In this document: one piece after another, positions 26,661-36,061 of the stretch | How the letters are laid out: every line of letters starts with the position of its first letter | How positions within the stretch are numbered: the stretch's first letter is position 1 | From: JBKECF01 sp047974375 | Lineage (GTDB): Bacteria > Bacillota > Clostridia > Lachnospirales > CAMZNU01 | Reading direction: 5' to 3' | NCBI GenBank assembly: GCA_047974375.1 | Contig: JBKECF010000052.1 | Location: forward strand, 62,001 to 126,000 | Length of the DNA stretch: 64,000 nt | The notes under the pieces: model-generated | What the model was told of the DNA's origin: nothing | The model's input: the letters and a program-made list of their open reading frames with translations, nothing else | Databases searched by the model: none | Made by a program: the position numbers and the translations under genes

Positions 26661-26674
26661 TAATTCTTACCGAT
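26661..26674 (-). repeat. Fragment matching the start of the structured RNA element
   Basis: ATCGGTAAGAATTA (minus strand, 26674-26661) equals the 14-nt core at the 5' end of both structured RNA copies; similarity stops after it. It lies just upstream of the decayed pabC-like gene and is inverted relative to copy 1 at 20857. A chance match is possible but unlikely at this length. Confidence 0.4.
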
Positions 26675-26771
26675 AAATTAAAAATATTGTAAATGATTTT
26701 TATAAATGTTATTATACACACTAGCGAAGTTATGTGACTTCTTTTTACCGCATTGGTAGACAAATTTATAG

Positions 26772-28193
26772 ATGGGATTGATATTTTTGAAAAACTTTAC
26801 AACACTTACAAAATTTATAGAAGGTATTATATATTTAGTTATATTTAACTTTAGTTATTTGTTTATTTTATACTTCAACTATGGTGGGAAGTATAGTATT
26901 GAAAATGAGGATGCTGTAATTAATTCTGTAGTAGCTTTAAGTATGGCTTGCATAGTTATTTTGGTTTTAAATAATGTTTTTTCAACTGCAAGGAAAAGTA
27001 AGGAAGAAAATATTATTATTATGTTTATGTGTGCTACTTTTAATATGATTGCAACTATGATGATTGCTTTTTTACTAAGAGGATTTGCTTTTCCCCGTTC
27101 AATAATATTTATGGGTTATATTATACAAATTATATTATTTATTGCAGTCAAATTAATGGTTATACAAGTAATTTCATTTTTAAAAAGAGATAAGATTTCA
27201 CTGCTTATTTGTGAGAGTGACGATAAGCAGGAAATAATGCAAAAAATTCTTAACCAAAATAATAATCATGATTTTATTAAATTTTTCTCCTCGCCAGATA
27301 ATTGTAGTGTTAGAAAATTGATTAAGTCGGTAGATAAAATATATATAAGCGATAAGATAAATAGGGAACTAGTGGATCAATTGGTAAATTACGCAATAAC
27401 TAAAAATGCTCAAGTATGTATAATACCGAAAACCTATGAAATTGTAATAAAAAATGCAAAATTACAATTTGCTGAGGATTTGCCATTTTTTAAAATAAAT
27501 GAAATGGAGTTAAGCAGTGAGAATAGGATAATAAAGAGAACTTTCGATATTTGTGCTAGTTTTTTAGGATTGGTTATACTTTCTCCGGTGATGTTAGTAG
27601 TTTGTCTAATTATATTAATTATGGAAGGTAGACCTATTATTTTTAAGCAAAAAAGAGTTACACATAGAAATAGGATTTTTACCTTATATAAGTTCAGAAC
27701 TATGGTAAAAGATGCAGAAAAAAATACAGGCGCTATTTGGGCAAAAAAAAATGATAATAGAATAACACCTTTGGGTATTACATTAAGAAGGTTTTGGTTA
27801 GATGAGTTACCTCAATTAGTAAATGTATTAAAAGGCGATATGTCCATGGTTGGACCAAGACCTGAAAGACCAGAGCTTATAAATAAATTTACAAAAGATA
27901 TACCAGATTTTGCTTATAGAGTTTCAGTAAAGGCAGGTGTAACAGGCTATGCACAGGTTATGGGACGCTATGCTACAACTCCGGATAAAAAGTTGAAATT
28001 TGATTTAATATATATTCAAAACCAAAGTTTTTGGTTTGACTTAACAATTATATTGGAAACAGTTAAAAAGGTTATTTTGGGAACTTTAAAAAGAAGTGAG
28101 AAAAGTGAATTAACTTATGAAGAAATTTTAATACGTGATAGTTTAGAGGAAATAAAAAATAAAAACTATAGCACTTATAAAAAAGTTAAATAG
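26772..28193 (+). CDS. Sugar transferase (polyprenyl glycosylphosphotransferase)
   Basis: Membrane enzyme that starts a cell-surface polysaccharide by moving a sugar phosphate to undecaprenyl phosphate. The N-terminal half has four to five hydrophobic helices and a nucleotide-binding-like domain. The C-terminal half is the bacterial sugar transferase catalytic domain: helix SFLGLVILSPVMLVVCLIIL, FKQKRVTHRNRIFTLYKFRTM, and LDELPQLVNVLKGDMSMVGPRPERPE (split LDELPQLVNVLKG, DMSMVGPRPERPE). 473 aa. The ATG 26772 has a weak RBS; TTG 26787 is an alternative. No other polysaccharide genes adjoin it. Confidence 0.88.
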   Translation: MGLIFLKNFTTLTKFIEGIIYLVIFNFSYLFILYFNYGGKYSIENEDAVINSVVALSMACIVILVLNNVFSTARKSKEENIIIMFMCATFNMIATMMIAFLLRGFAFPRSIIFMGYIIQIILFIAVKLMVIQVISFLKRDKISLLICESDDKQEIMQKILNQNNNHDFIKFFSSPDNCSVRKLIKSVDKIYISDKINRELVDQLVNYAITKNAQVCIIPKTYEIVIKNAKLQFAEDLPFFKINEMELSSENRIIKRTFDICASFLGLVILSPVMLVVCLIILIMEGRPIIFKQKRVTHRNRIFTLYKFRTMVKDAEKNTGAIWAKKNDNRITPLGITLRRFWLDELPQLVNVLKGDMSMVGPRPERPELINKFTKDIPDFAYRVSVKAGVTGYAQVMGRYATTPDKKLKFDLIYIQNQSFWFDLTIILETVKKVILGTLKRSEKSELTYEEILIRDSLEEIKNKNYSTYKKVK

Positions 28194-28200
28194 TAGCAAT

Positions 28201-28251
28201 AAAAAGAGCTGGTATTTAATGAATTATTATCATTAAACGTCAGCTCTTTTT
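28201..28251. terminator. Bidirectional terminator
   Basis: AAAAAGAGCTG (28201-28211) pairs with CAGCTCTTTTT (28241-28251), with an inner TTTAATGA/CATTAAA stem and a T7 run. It separates the sugar transferase from the convergent rubredoxin-like gene. Confidence 0.8.
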
Positions 28252-28271
28252 TTAAAAGACAAATACTTTTT

Positions 28272-28607
28272 TTACCATTTACCTTTGCTAAGATGACCAG
28301 CTATTTCTGACTTAGCTAATTGTTTTATCTGCCAAGTTCTTTTTTTAGTTTCTTCAAAAACTCTTACACAAGTAGGGTCTAGTTTTATTTCAAGCCCTTC
28401 TAAAGCTAATTTATCCATTTTCATAGATAATTCAATTAATTCTGCCAAAATATCATTAGTTCTGTCAGACATATAGATTAACTTAGATGCGTTTTCATCT
28501 AACTCAACAAATTTATCTGGCGTTGCCTTGCATTTAATGCAATTGCACTCTGGCTGACCTTCATTTTCCATTACATAACCGCAGACTGAACATTTATAAA
28601 GTTTCAT
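28272..28607 (-). CDS. Rubredoxin-domain protein with helical C-terminal part
   Basis: A 111-aa protein. Residues 1-35 form a rubredoxin/rubrerythrin-type knuckle pair (CSVCGY at 6-11; CIKCKA further on) that should bind one Fe(SCys)4. Residues 40-111 are helical, with conserved-looking MSDRTNDILAELIELSMKMDKLAL and ending GHLSKGKW. It looks like a rubrerythrin-related small redox protein lacking the four-helix diiron domain. A role in oxygen or peroxide tolerance is inference. Single-gene transcript on the minus strand with RBS AAGGAGGAAAGT. Confidence 0.7.
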   Translation of the reverse strand: MKLYKCSVCGYVMENEGQPECNCIKCKATPDKFVELDENASKLIYMSDRTNDILAELIELSMKMDKLALEGLEIKLDPTCVRVFEETKKRTWQIKQLAKSEIAGHLSKGKW

Positions 28608-28704
28608 ACTTTCCTCCTTATATTGCTACACTCTCCAACTCTTTTGAAGATAAACTCATTATACTATCATTGAATGAAATAAACAAGATAATAATGAATA
28701 ATAT

Positions 28705-29973
28705 TTAATTATCTTCAATATGTATAATATTTTTAATTCCAATAATATCTGGATTATTTTCAATATTTGATGTAAATATATTTATATTTTTCTCTTTTGT
28801 TAAGTGAGTTATTAGCACTAGATTAATATTTTCGCTATTTTCCCTTTCTTTTTGCATTATTGAATGTACACTTATATGATTTTTAGCTAGTTCGCCAGTA
28901 ATGTATGCTAGAACACCTTCTTTATCACGTACTTTAAGTCGTATATAAAATTTACTTTCGTTTGAATCATGCTCTAGTTCAGTTAAGTTTCTTTTCACAA
29001 TAACGCTGTTATCTTTTTCGTTTACAAGGATAGAAATAAGGTCGGAAACAACGGCACTTCCTGTCGGTAAATCCCCTGCGCCTCGGCCGTAGAACATTAA
29101 ATCACCTACAGCATTTCCTCTTATCATTAGTGAATTAAAAGAATCATTTACGTGTGCGATAGGGTTTTCTTTGCGTAGCATAGTTGGATGTACACGCAAC
29201 TCTAAAGAGTTATCTCTTACTTTAGCTATGGCTAAAGATTTAATAATATATCCAAATTCTTTTGCGTAGTTTATATCTGTTTTTTTAACATTAGTAATGC
29301 CTTTGCGATATATATAGTTAGCGTTATGACCAAAACACAATTTGGCTAGAATTTTAAGTTTATACATTGCATCGAAATTTTCTATGTCCGAAGTGGGATC
29401 TTCCTCGGCGTATCCTAGTTCTTTTGCTTCGGCAAGAGCATCTTCTAACGAGCAACCTTCTTGGTACATCTTTGTTAATATGTAATTAGTAGTTCCATTT
29501 ATTATACCGTATACAGATTGAATTTTATTTGCTGTAAGGCTACTATTTATGCCATTTATTATAGGTATGCCACCAGCAACACTGGCTTCATAAAGGAAAA
29601 TAACGTTATTTTTAAGAGATGCTGCGTGCAATTCGTCAATGTTATTAGATATACACATTTTATTTGCACTAACTACGTGTTTTCCTTTTTTAAAAGCCTT
29701 TAACATACAAGATTTTGCAAAATCTTCACCACCCATAAGCTCTAAAATAATGCTGATTTCATCATCTTCGAGTATATCATTTTCATTTGTCGTTAATATA
29801 TCTTCATTAATGTTAATGTTTCTTTTTTTATGTATATCACGAACAAGTATCTTTTTAACTGTAATTGAGCTTCCGCATTTTGCTTCTATATATTGGGCAT
29901 TTTCTTCCAAGATTTTTAATACGCCTTGTCCTACGTTACCTAAACCTAAAATACCGATTTTAACTTTATTCAT
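28705..29973 (-). CDS. hom: Homoserine dehydrogenase
   Basis: NAD(P)H-dependent reduction of aspartate semialdehyde to homoserine in threonine and methionine synthesis. Visible: Rossmann motif GILGLGNVGQGV (residues about 6-17), catalytic region GYAEEDPTSDIENFDAMYKL, and a C-terminal ACT domain (LRVKDREGVLAYITGELAKN-like) for feedback by threonine. The ATG at 29973 has AAGGAGAA upstream, giving 422 aa. A TTG at 29988 would contain that SD and is rejected. It overlaps the thrB end by 8 bp: thrC-thrB-hom are one transcript. Confidence 0.95.
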   Translation of the reverse strand: MNKVKIGILGLGNVGQGVLKILEENAQYIEAKCGSSITVKKILVRDIHKKRNININEDILTTNENDILEDDEISIILELMGGEDFAKSCMLKAFKKGKHVVSANKMCISNNIDELHAASLKNNVIFLYEASVAGGIPIINGINSSLTANKIQSVYGIINGTTNYILTKMYQEGCSLEDALAEAKELGYAEEDPTSDIENFDAMYKLKILAKLCFGHNANYIYRKGITNVKKTDINYAKEFGYIIKSLAIAKVRDNSLELRVHPTMLRKENPIAHVNDSFNSLMIRGNAVGDLMFYGRGAGDLPTGSAVVSDLISILVNEKDNSVIVKRNLTELEHDSNESKFYIRLKVRDKEGVLAYITGELAKNHISVHSIMQKERENSENINLVLITHLTKEKNINIFTSNIENNPDIIGIKNIIHIEDN

Positions 29974-30859
29974 TTTGTTCTCCTTCAATAATTATTTCTG
30001 CTCCTGTGTTTGTATATCCGCATTCTATAAGTTGCCAGTTATTTTCTAAAGTATTTAAATAATTTGAAAAATTAGTCTTATTAAAACTTTCGTTATAAAT
30101 AAGTATAAGGGATGGCCCTGCTCCACTTATACATAGAGATATACAATTGTTAACAAGAGCATTATTTTTAATGTTTTGATAATCCTGTATTGACTTACCT
30201 CTATATTGTTCGTGGATTTTATCATCCATTGAAACTCTAATAAGATTTATGTTGCCATTTATTAACCCTGCAAGAGTATTAATTCCATGAGATATATTAA
30301 AAGTGCAATCGTCAAAAGTAATAGTTGAGGGCAAAATTTTTCTTAGCTCATTTGTTCCTATTTTACTTTGATTTGAGGTTAAAACAGCAACTTTATAGCT
30401 GTTAGATAGGTTGAATTTTGCATAAAAATTTTCTTCTTTTTGTAAGTAACTTGTCAGGCCACCAAAAATACAAGGTGTAACATTATCTCCATGGCCCTCT
30501 ATTTCTACAGCGAAATTATGTACTTCATTAATATTGAATTTGTTTTTTAAGAGAGTATTGCCTACAAGTAAACCGCCGACAATACATGTAGCACTGCTAC
30601 CTAGTCCGCTACCAAAGGGAATGTCACAGCATGCTTCTATAGTAAAATTAAAGTCTTCATTATATTTTCCTTTTTTTAATATATATACAAGAGATTTATA
30701 AAATAGATTATTTGTATTATCATAGGGTTCGCAATTTATGAATTCAAGAGTATTCGATTTTTTTACTTTAAAACAATTGTAAATATTTAAGGCAATACCC
30801 AGAGTGTCAAAACCACTACCTAAGTTTGCTGATGTCGCTGGAACTTTAGCTATTATCAT
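29966..30859 (-). CDS. thrB: Homoserine kinase
   Basis: GHMP-family kinase phosphorylating homoserine. The N-terminal VPATSANLGSGFDTLG and the ATP-binding PFGSGLGSSATCIVGGLL motifs are diagnostic. The ATG at 30859 is favoured because homologues start just before (I/K)-VPATSANLG; a GTG at 30865 sits in the AGGTG box and is the alternative. 297 aa. Its 5' end abuts the thrC stop. Confidence 0.95.
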   Translation of the reverse strand: MIIAKVPATSANLGSGFDTLGIALNIYNCFKVKKSNTLEFINCEPYDNTNNLFYKSLVYILKKGKYNEDFNFTIEACCDIPFGSGLGSSATCIVGGLLVGNTLLKNKFNINEVHNFAVEIEGHGDNVTPCIFGGLTSYLQKEENFYAKFNLSNSYKVAVLTSNQSKIGTNELRKILPSTITFDDCTFNISHGINTLAGLINGNINLIRVSMDDKIHEQYRGKSIQDYQNIKNNALVNNCISLCISGAGPSLILIYNESFNKTNFSNYLNTLENNWQLIECGYTNTGAEIIIEGEQNE

Positions 30860-30865
30860 ATGCAC

Positions 30866-32305
30866 CTACTTAATAAATTCTATTACATTATTTTTTACAT
30901 TGTTAATATCAATAGTGTTTTTTGTGATTTTTTTATTTTCTAAATTATAAATAACTTGGGGTATCTCGCACTTCGTTTTTTTATTAATAGCCCTTATTAA
31001 TTGAAATTCATTTTCATCTGAAATATTTAAGCTTTTACCTATTACTTTTGGAAACTTATAAGGGCTGGCCGTACTTGTTATTAAACAGTAATTTTTTGTT
31101 TTGTTTTCAGCCTTTAGTTTTCTCTGAACAAAACTTGCAACAGCAGTATGAGGGTCGACTACATAATTAAATTTTTCATATATGTATTTTATTTCACTTT
31201 CTGTTTCAGATTCGCTACAGCATCCACTTATAAAGTCTGAAAAAATATTTTTATCTACTTTATATTTATTAGTATTTTTTAAGTCTAGCATTATTTCCTT
31301 TGTTTTTTCTTCGCCAAGTTTTAGATATAGTAGTCTTTCTAAATTGCTAGATATAAGTATATCCATAGAAGGGCTTGATGTAACATAGAAATCTCTATTA
31401 ATATCGTATACTCCAGTTTCAAAAAAATCTGTAAGTACATTGTTTTTATTTGAGGCGCAAATAAACTTATCTACTGGTAAGCCTATTAATTTAGCGAAGT
31501 AGCTTGCTAATATATTCCCAAAATTACCTGTTGGTACAGCAATATCGATTTTATCTCCCATTTTGATTTTTTTATTTTTAATTAAATCTATATAAGAATG
31601 AAAATAATATACGACTTGAGGCAACAGCCTTCCTATATTAATAGAATTTGCACTAGATAAATATCTATTATGTTCTTTTCCAATTTCAAAAATATTATTA
31701 TCGGCAAAAAGCTCTTTTACTTTGCTTTGAGCGTCATCGAAATTACCTTTTATGGAGAATACTTTAGTATTATCACCATCAATATTTAACATTTGCAGTT
31801 CTTGTATATGGCTAACACCGATTTCAGGATATAAAACTATTATTTTTATATTAGGAATATTTTTAAATCCTTCCAAAGCTGCGCTACCTGTGTCGCCGGA
31901 GGTGGCTGTTAAAATTAGTAAGTTCTCATTTGTATTTTTACGAGATAGGGCATCTGAAAGTAGATGCGGTAGCATTGATAATGCAATATCTTTAAATGCC
32001 AGAGTTGGCCCATGAAAAAGTTCAATAAAGGCGAAGTCGTCAAACTTTTTAACAGGAACAATATTACTTTTTGTAAATTTTGAATAGCTTTTTTCAATAT
32101 AGTTTTTTAGTTTGATTTCTTCTATATCAAAAAATAAACCGAGTATGGAGCTGCATATATTTATATAATTTAGGTCCATAAGATTATTTATATTAACTTT
32201 TGGAAATTCTTTAGGCATGTATAAACCTCCGTCTTTAGCTATTCCATTTATTAATGCTTCATAATCTTTTACTTCTTCTGTAGAACGTGTACTTTTAAAT
32301 ATCAT
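30866..32305 (-). CDS. thrC: Threonine synthase
   Basis: PLP enzyme converting phosphohomoserine to threonine. PLP lysine region FHGPTLAFKDIAL (residues about 98-110), TSGDTGSAALEGF, and PTGNFGNILASYFAK for phosphate binding. At 479 aa it is the long (fungal/E. coli-like) form, with N-terminal YALINGIAKDGGLYMP-type block. First gene of thrC-thrB-hom. RBS AAGGAGAGCTT. I see no T-box leader in the about 100 bp before it. Confidence 0.94.
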   Translation of the reverse strand: MIFKSTRSTEEVKDYEALINGIAKDGGLYMPKEFPKVNINNLMDLNYINICSSILGLFFDIEEIKLKNYIEKSYSKFTKSNIVPVKKFDDFAFIELFHGPTLAFKDIALSMLPHLLSDALSRKNTNENLLILTATSGDTGSAALEGFKNIPNIKIIVLYPEIGVSHIQELQMLNIDGDNTKVFSIKGNFDDAQSKVKELFADNNIFEIGKEHNRYLSSANSINIGRLLPQVVYYFHSYIDLIKNKKIKMGDKIDIAVPTGNFGNILASYFAKLIGLPVDKFICASNKNNVLTDFFETGVYDINRDFYVTSSPSMDILISSNLERLLYLKLGEEKTKEIMLDLKNTNKYKVDKNIFSDFISGCCSESETESEIKYIYEKFNYVVDPHTAVASFVQRKLKAENKTKNYCLITSTASPYKFPKVIGKSLNISDENEFQLIRAINKKTKCEIPQVIYNLENKKITKNTIDINNVKNNVIEFIK

Positions 32306-32407
32306 AAGCTCTCCTTCTTTAATTCATATGTACATATTTTATGAATATTTCAAGTTTAATGTAACTATAATACTATTTTTATCTAAAAAAGTTAATTAAA
32401 TTTAAAA

Positions 32408-32460
32408 TAAGCTGTATCAAAAAAAATTATAAGTAAAATAATTTTTTTTGATACAGCTTA
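32408..32460 (-). terminator. Terminator of the membrane-anchored unknown gene
   Basis: A perfect 23-bp stem pairs 32408-32430 with 32438-32460 (TAAGCTGTATCAAAA... and complement), loop 7 nt, with an internal A/T run. It lies 14 bp after the stop at 32475. Confidence 0.85.
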
Positions 32461-32474
32461 TTATTTAACAACTA

Positions 32475-32915
32475 CTACTGTTTTTTTGCTTCTTTATTTT
32501 TCTTCTTTTTATCTTTTTTAATTTGCTTCATTTCCTCTTTAGACTTCATACCGATTACGCTTACAATGTATATTCCAGCAATTTCTACACGAATATTTTT
32601 TTTAAGTGTAATGGCGTCATAAACATGCTTTTCGCACATAAGTGTCATAATTTGTGGACCTATTTTTGCTTTAACGAAATACATCTTTAAGATTTTTGAA
32701 TAAAATGGAATTTGTTCTGTTACCATTTTGGGCATACTAACATTTGTAATTCGATCGTGAGATTTATCTATGGCGTAAATATTAACAGTTTGTTTTGAAG
32801 TTTCTACAAAACTCTGTTGAGTATCCATTTTTTTTGATGCCCACTTGTTTAGGAAATAAAGACCCAACACAATGATGCCTACCACAAAAGTTCCGATAAT
32901 TAAAAAATCAATCAT
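32475..32915 (-). CDS. Membrane-anchored protein of unknown function
   Basis: 146 aa. One N-terminal membrane segment (residues about 3-23, FLIIGTFVVGIIVLGLYFLN) is followed by a soluble domain, with predicted strands at VNIYAIDKS and NIRVEIAGIYIVSVIG, and an extremely Lys/Glu-rich tail (residues about 122-146). No catalytic motif is seen and I do not recognise the family. RBS GGAGGAAATT; own promoter and own terminator. Confidence 0.68.
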   Translation of the reverse strand: MIDFLIIGTFVVGIIVLGLYFLNKWASKKMDTQQSFVETSKQTVNIYAIDKSHDRITNVSMPKMVTEQIPFYSKILKMYFVKAKIGPQIMTLMCEKHVYDAITLKKNIRVEIAGIYIVSVIGMKSKEEMKQIKKDKKKKNKEAKKQ

Positions 32916-33036
32916 AATTTCCTCCTAGATTGGTTGCTGTATTTTATAGTGAAAAATAATTACAATTGCTATTTTAGCATTGTTTTTTTATAATTAAAAT
33001 ACTTTATTTAAAATAATTTGAAATTTGGAGGATAAA

Positions 33037-34494
33037 ATGGATTACATGAATATGGCTACAATTTTTATTAATTTATTTTTTGCTACAGTTATTATTTTTT
33101 CTGGTCATAAAAATCCAAGTTTTACATGGGCTTGGTTACTTTTGCTTTTTATTTTTCCATATTTTGGTTTTTTCCTCTACTTAGTTATAGGGATGAACGG
33201 GGGCAGGCTGCGTATTTTTCAAAAAAAAGCAATTAGAGATAAAATTATTAATACCAAAACTCATAGAGCAACGTTTCCAGGCTTAAACTATATAAGACTT
33301 AATGATGACATTTTATTAACTTCTCAATTTATAAGAAATGAAGAGTATAATAACTTTGAAGATTTAGCTAGGCTTAACCATACAATGGATGATGCACACT
33401 ATATAGAAAATAATACGATAAAAATATATAATAGTGGAGAAGAAAAATTTGCTGATTTAATGAAAGACATAGAAAAAGCTAAAACATTTATTCACTTAGA
33501 GTACTACATTGTAAGAGATGATAATATATCTAATAAATTAATTAATGCGTTAGCTAAAAAAGCTAGAGCAGGTGTAGAGGTTAAATTTTTAATGGATAGA
33601 ATGGGTACGTATTTAGTTAATAAGAAGAATTTTAAAAGAATTATAAAAGGTGGAGGTGATATAGCTTATTTTGAAGGGCCTATAGTTACAAATCTAAATT
33701 ATAGGAATCACAGAAAATTAGCTGTAATAGATGGTAAAGTTGGCTATGTAGGTGGTCTAAATGTAGGTGATGAGTATTTAGGAAAAGTAAAGCGGTTTGG
33801 CAATTGGCGGGATTCTCATATAAGAATTAACGGAGATAGTGTGAAAGATTTAGAAATAAGGTTTATGAAAGATTGGAATTTTTCATCAGCAAATAAAGTT
33901 AAAATGATAGAGCGTTATTTCCCTAAGATTAAAAAGCTAAAAGATACAATGGCTATACAAATAGTTTCCAGTGGACCAGATACAAAAAATGATAATATAT
34001 TAGCAGCATTTTTAAAAATGATTAATAGTGCAAAAAAAAGTATATATATAGTTACGCCATATTTCGTTCCTAATGAAAGTTTAATTGATGCATTAAAAAT
34101 AGCATCACTTTCTGGAGTAAAAATAACTATTCTAATACCAGCTAATCCAGATCATCTATTTGTGTATAACGCAAGTATATCCTATATTCGTGATTTAATT
34201 AATTACGATATAAAGTGTTGTGAGTACGAAAAAGGATTTATACATGCTAAATTATTAATAGTCGATGAATTTATGGTTTCTATTGGCTCTGCTAATATGG
34301 ATATACGAAGCTTTTCTTTAAATTTTGAAGTAAATAGCTTTATATACGACGTAAACACGGCTAAGAAATTTATAGAGCAAATAGAAGAAGATATGTTAGA
34401 TAGTAGAGAAATAACAAAAAAATGGTTAAATCAAAGGAGTGTTTTCCGTTTGTTAGAAGAAGCAGCAAGTAAGTTAATATCTCCTTTACTATAG
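33037..34494 (+). CDS. cls: Cardiolipin synthase
   Basis: Membrane phospholipase-D-family enzyme joining two phosphatidylglycerols into cardiolipin. Two N-terminal membrane helices (residues about 3-22 and 30-52) precede two HKD catalytic motifs, NHRKLAVIDG (about 223) and IHAKLLIVDE (about 401). ATG 33037 has GGAGGAT; a TTG at 33025 lies inside that box. 485 aa. First gene of cls-yigZ-yebC. A second cls-like gene begins at 63623. Confidence 0.93.
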   Translation: MDYMNMATIFINLFFATVIIFSGHKNPSFTWAWLLLLFIFPYFGFFLYLVIGMNGGRLRIFQKKAIRDKIINTKTHRATFPGLNYIRLNDDILLTSQFIRNEEYNNFEDLARLNHTMDDAHYIENNTIKIYNSGEEKFADLMKDIEKAKTFIHLEYYIVRDDNISNKLINALAKKARAGVEVKFLMDRMGTYLVNKKNFKRIIKGGGDIAYFEGPIVTNLNYRNHRKLAVIDGKVGYVGGLNVGDEYLGKVKRFGNWRDSHIRINGDSVKDLEIRFMKDWNFSSANKVKMIERYFPKIKKLKDTMAIQIVSSGPDTKNDNILAAFLKMINSAKKSIYIVTPYFVPNESLIDALKIASLSGVKITILIPANPDHLFVYNASISYIRDLINYDIKCCEYEKGFIHAKLLIVDEFMVSIGSANMDIRSFSLNFEVNSFIYDVNTAKKFIEQIEEDMLDSREITKKWLNQRSVFRLLEEAASKLISPLL

Positions 34495-34501
34495 GTGTAA
34501 A

Positions 34502-35110
34502 ATGTATAAAACAGTAAAAAATGAAGGTTATTACGAGTTTATAGAGAAAAAATCTAGATTTATAGGTAGAGCTATTTACGTTGATAGCGAGGATGAAGCA
34601 ATATTGTACTTAAATAAAATACGTAAACTGGAAAAGGGAGCAAGGCATAATTGTTATGCTTATAGATTGAAAAATAATAATATAACTAGATTTAGTGATG
34701 ATGGCGAACCTAGTGGAACAGGTGGAACTCCAATACTCGAAATAATTAATAAGGAAGATTTATATAATGTAATAGTAGTAGTGACAAGGTATTTTGGAGG
34801 TACACTACTTGGAACGGGCGGCCTTGTTCGAGCATACGGTAGTGCAGGCAAAGAGGCTTTGATTAATAGTAATATAGCTGTAAAGGGTATATGCTATATT
34901 TATAAAATACAGTGCGAATATAGCTTATCAGGAAAAATAGAGTATTTAATTAATCAAAATGAGTTTAAATTGCTTGATACAAAGTACACAGACAAAGTTA
35001 GTTACAAAGTAATTGTACAAAAAGAAAAAGATAATATTTTTAAAGATGAACTAAGTGAATATAACTTAGACATTAAAAAGATTGAAGAAGAGTATATGTT
35101 TATAGATTAA
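34502..35110 (+). CDS. yigZ: YigZ/IMPACT-family protein
   Basis: Conserved cytosolic protein of the UPF0029/IMPACT family. N-terminal domain block RHNCYAYRLKNNNITRFSDDGEPSGTGGTP and VVVTRYFGGTLLGTGGLVRAY are diagnostic; they are given here in parts (RHNCYAYRL, SDDGEPSGTGGTP, TRYFGGTLLGTGGLVRAY). A C-terminal DUF1949-like alpha-beta domain follows. 202 aa, full length. It starts 7 bp after cls with an AGGTG box. Biochemical role is not settled for the family. Confidence 0.93.
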   Translation: MYKTVKNEGYYEFIEKKSRFIGRAIYVDSEDEAILYLNKIRKLEKGARHNCYAYRLKNNNITRFSDDGEPSGTGGTPILEIINKEDLYNVIVVVTRYFGGTLLGTGGLVRAYGSAGKEALINSNIAVKGICYIYKIQCEYSLSGKIEYLINQNEFKLLDTKYTDKVSYKVIVQKEKDNIFKDELSEYNLDIKKIEEEYMFID

Positions 35111-35124
35111 GGAGTAAAAAAGTT

Positions 35125-35856
35125 ATGTCAGGACATTCAAAATTTTCAAATATAAAACATAAAAAAGAAAAAAATGATGCTAAAAAAGGGAAAATTTTTA
35201 CAAGGTTAGGTAAAGAAATAATAGTAGCTGTTAAAAGTGGAGGGAATGATCCGACAACAAACAGCAAATTAAGAGATGCTGTGGCAAAAGCTAGAGAGAA
35301 CAATATGCCAAATGACAACGTACAAAGGTTAATTAAAAAGGCATCTGGCGATACGGATAATATGAACTATGAACACATTATTTATGAAGGATATGGTCCA
35401 AGTGGAATAGCTGTCATTGTTGATGCCTTAACAGATAATAGAAATCGTGCTGCTGCAAATGTAAGAAATGCATTTACCAAAGGTGGTGGAAATATGGGAA
35501 ATGCAGGATGTGTTTCGTACTTATTTGATGAATTAGGTAAAATTTATATTGAAAAAGATGTAATAAATGAAGATAAGCTTATGGGGATATCTATTGAGCT
35601 TGAAGTGGAGGAGTTCAATATAGATGAGGAGGTTTATGAAATAGTAACACTTCCAGATAAATTTTCTACTACTCGTGATTATTTTCAAGATAGAGATATA
35701 CCAATGTATAGCCAAATGTTAGGAATGTATCCACAGAACTATGTCACTTTGGAAGATGAAGAAGATATGAAAAAGTTCAGAAAACTTATAAATTTATTAG
35801 ATGACGATGATGATGTTCAGGAATTTTATCATAATTGTGAAAATTTCGAGGATTAA
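35125..35856 (+). CDS. YebC/PmpR-family protein (translation or transcription factor)
   Basis: Conserved 243-aa YebC/TACO1-type protein. Start MSGHSKFSNIKHKKEKNDA is the hallmark, and GYGPSGIAVIVDALTDNRNR and NMGNAGCVSYLFDELG are family blocks. Members have been described as DNA-binding regulators and, for a subset, as factors easing ribosome stalling at proline runs. RBS AAGGAGTAAAAAAGTT. Last gene of the cls cluster. Confidence 0.95.
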   Translation: MSGHSKFSNIKHKKEKNDAKKGKIFTRLGKEIIVAVKSGGNDPTTNSKLRDAVAKARENNMPNDNVQRLIKKASGDTDNMNYEHIIYEGYGPSGIAVIVDALTDNRNRAAANVRNAFTKGGGNMGNAGCVSYLFDELGKIYIEKDVINEDKLMGISIELEVEEFNIDEEVYEIVTLPDKFSTTRDYFQDRDIPMYSQMLGMYPQNYVTLEDEEDMKKFRKLINLLDDDDDVQEFYHNCENFED

Positions 35857-35980
35857 TTTGTGGAAAAAGTATATTTAATGATATGCTATTATGCATAACT
35901 AACAAATTTAATGAGAATTAAATGTGAAAAATATATATTCATATTGTTAAATAAATATTTATATTTAAATTTAGATGTGG

Positions 35981-36031
35981 TATAATTACTTTGCTGAAAG
36001 AATAGTAGGCAAAGTAAGTTGCACTACTATT
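35981..36031 (+). promoter_or_regulatory. gap promoter -10 and 5'UTR hairpin
   Basis: TATAAT at 35981-35986 is a perfect -10, with a weak TTTATA 17 bp upstream. Shortly after the expected start site, AATAGTAGGCAA (36001-36012) pairs with TTGCACTACTATT (36019-36031) with single bulges. A hairpin so near the 5' end could stabilise the abundant gap mRNA. Confidence 0.55.
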
Positions 36032-36061
36032 TAATTAATTTATATTTAGGAGGATTAAAAA

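Noticed and set aside
32306..32474. T-box leader before thrC
   Set aside because: The region is too short and lacks the T-box sequence and specifier stem; the only strong hairpin is the terminator of the neighbouring gene.
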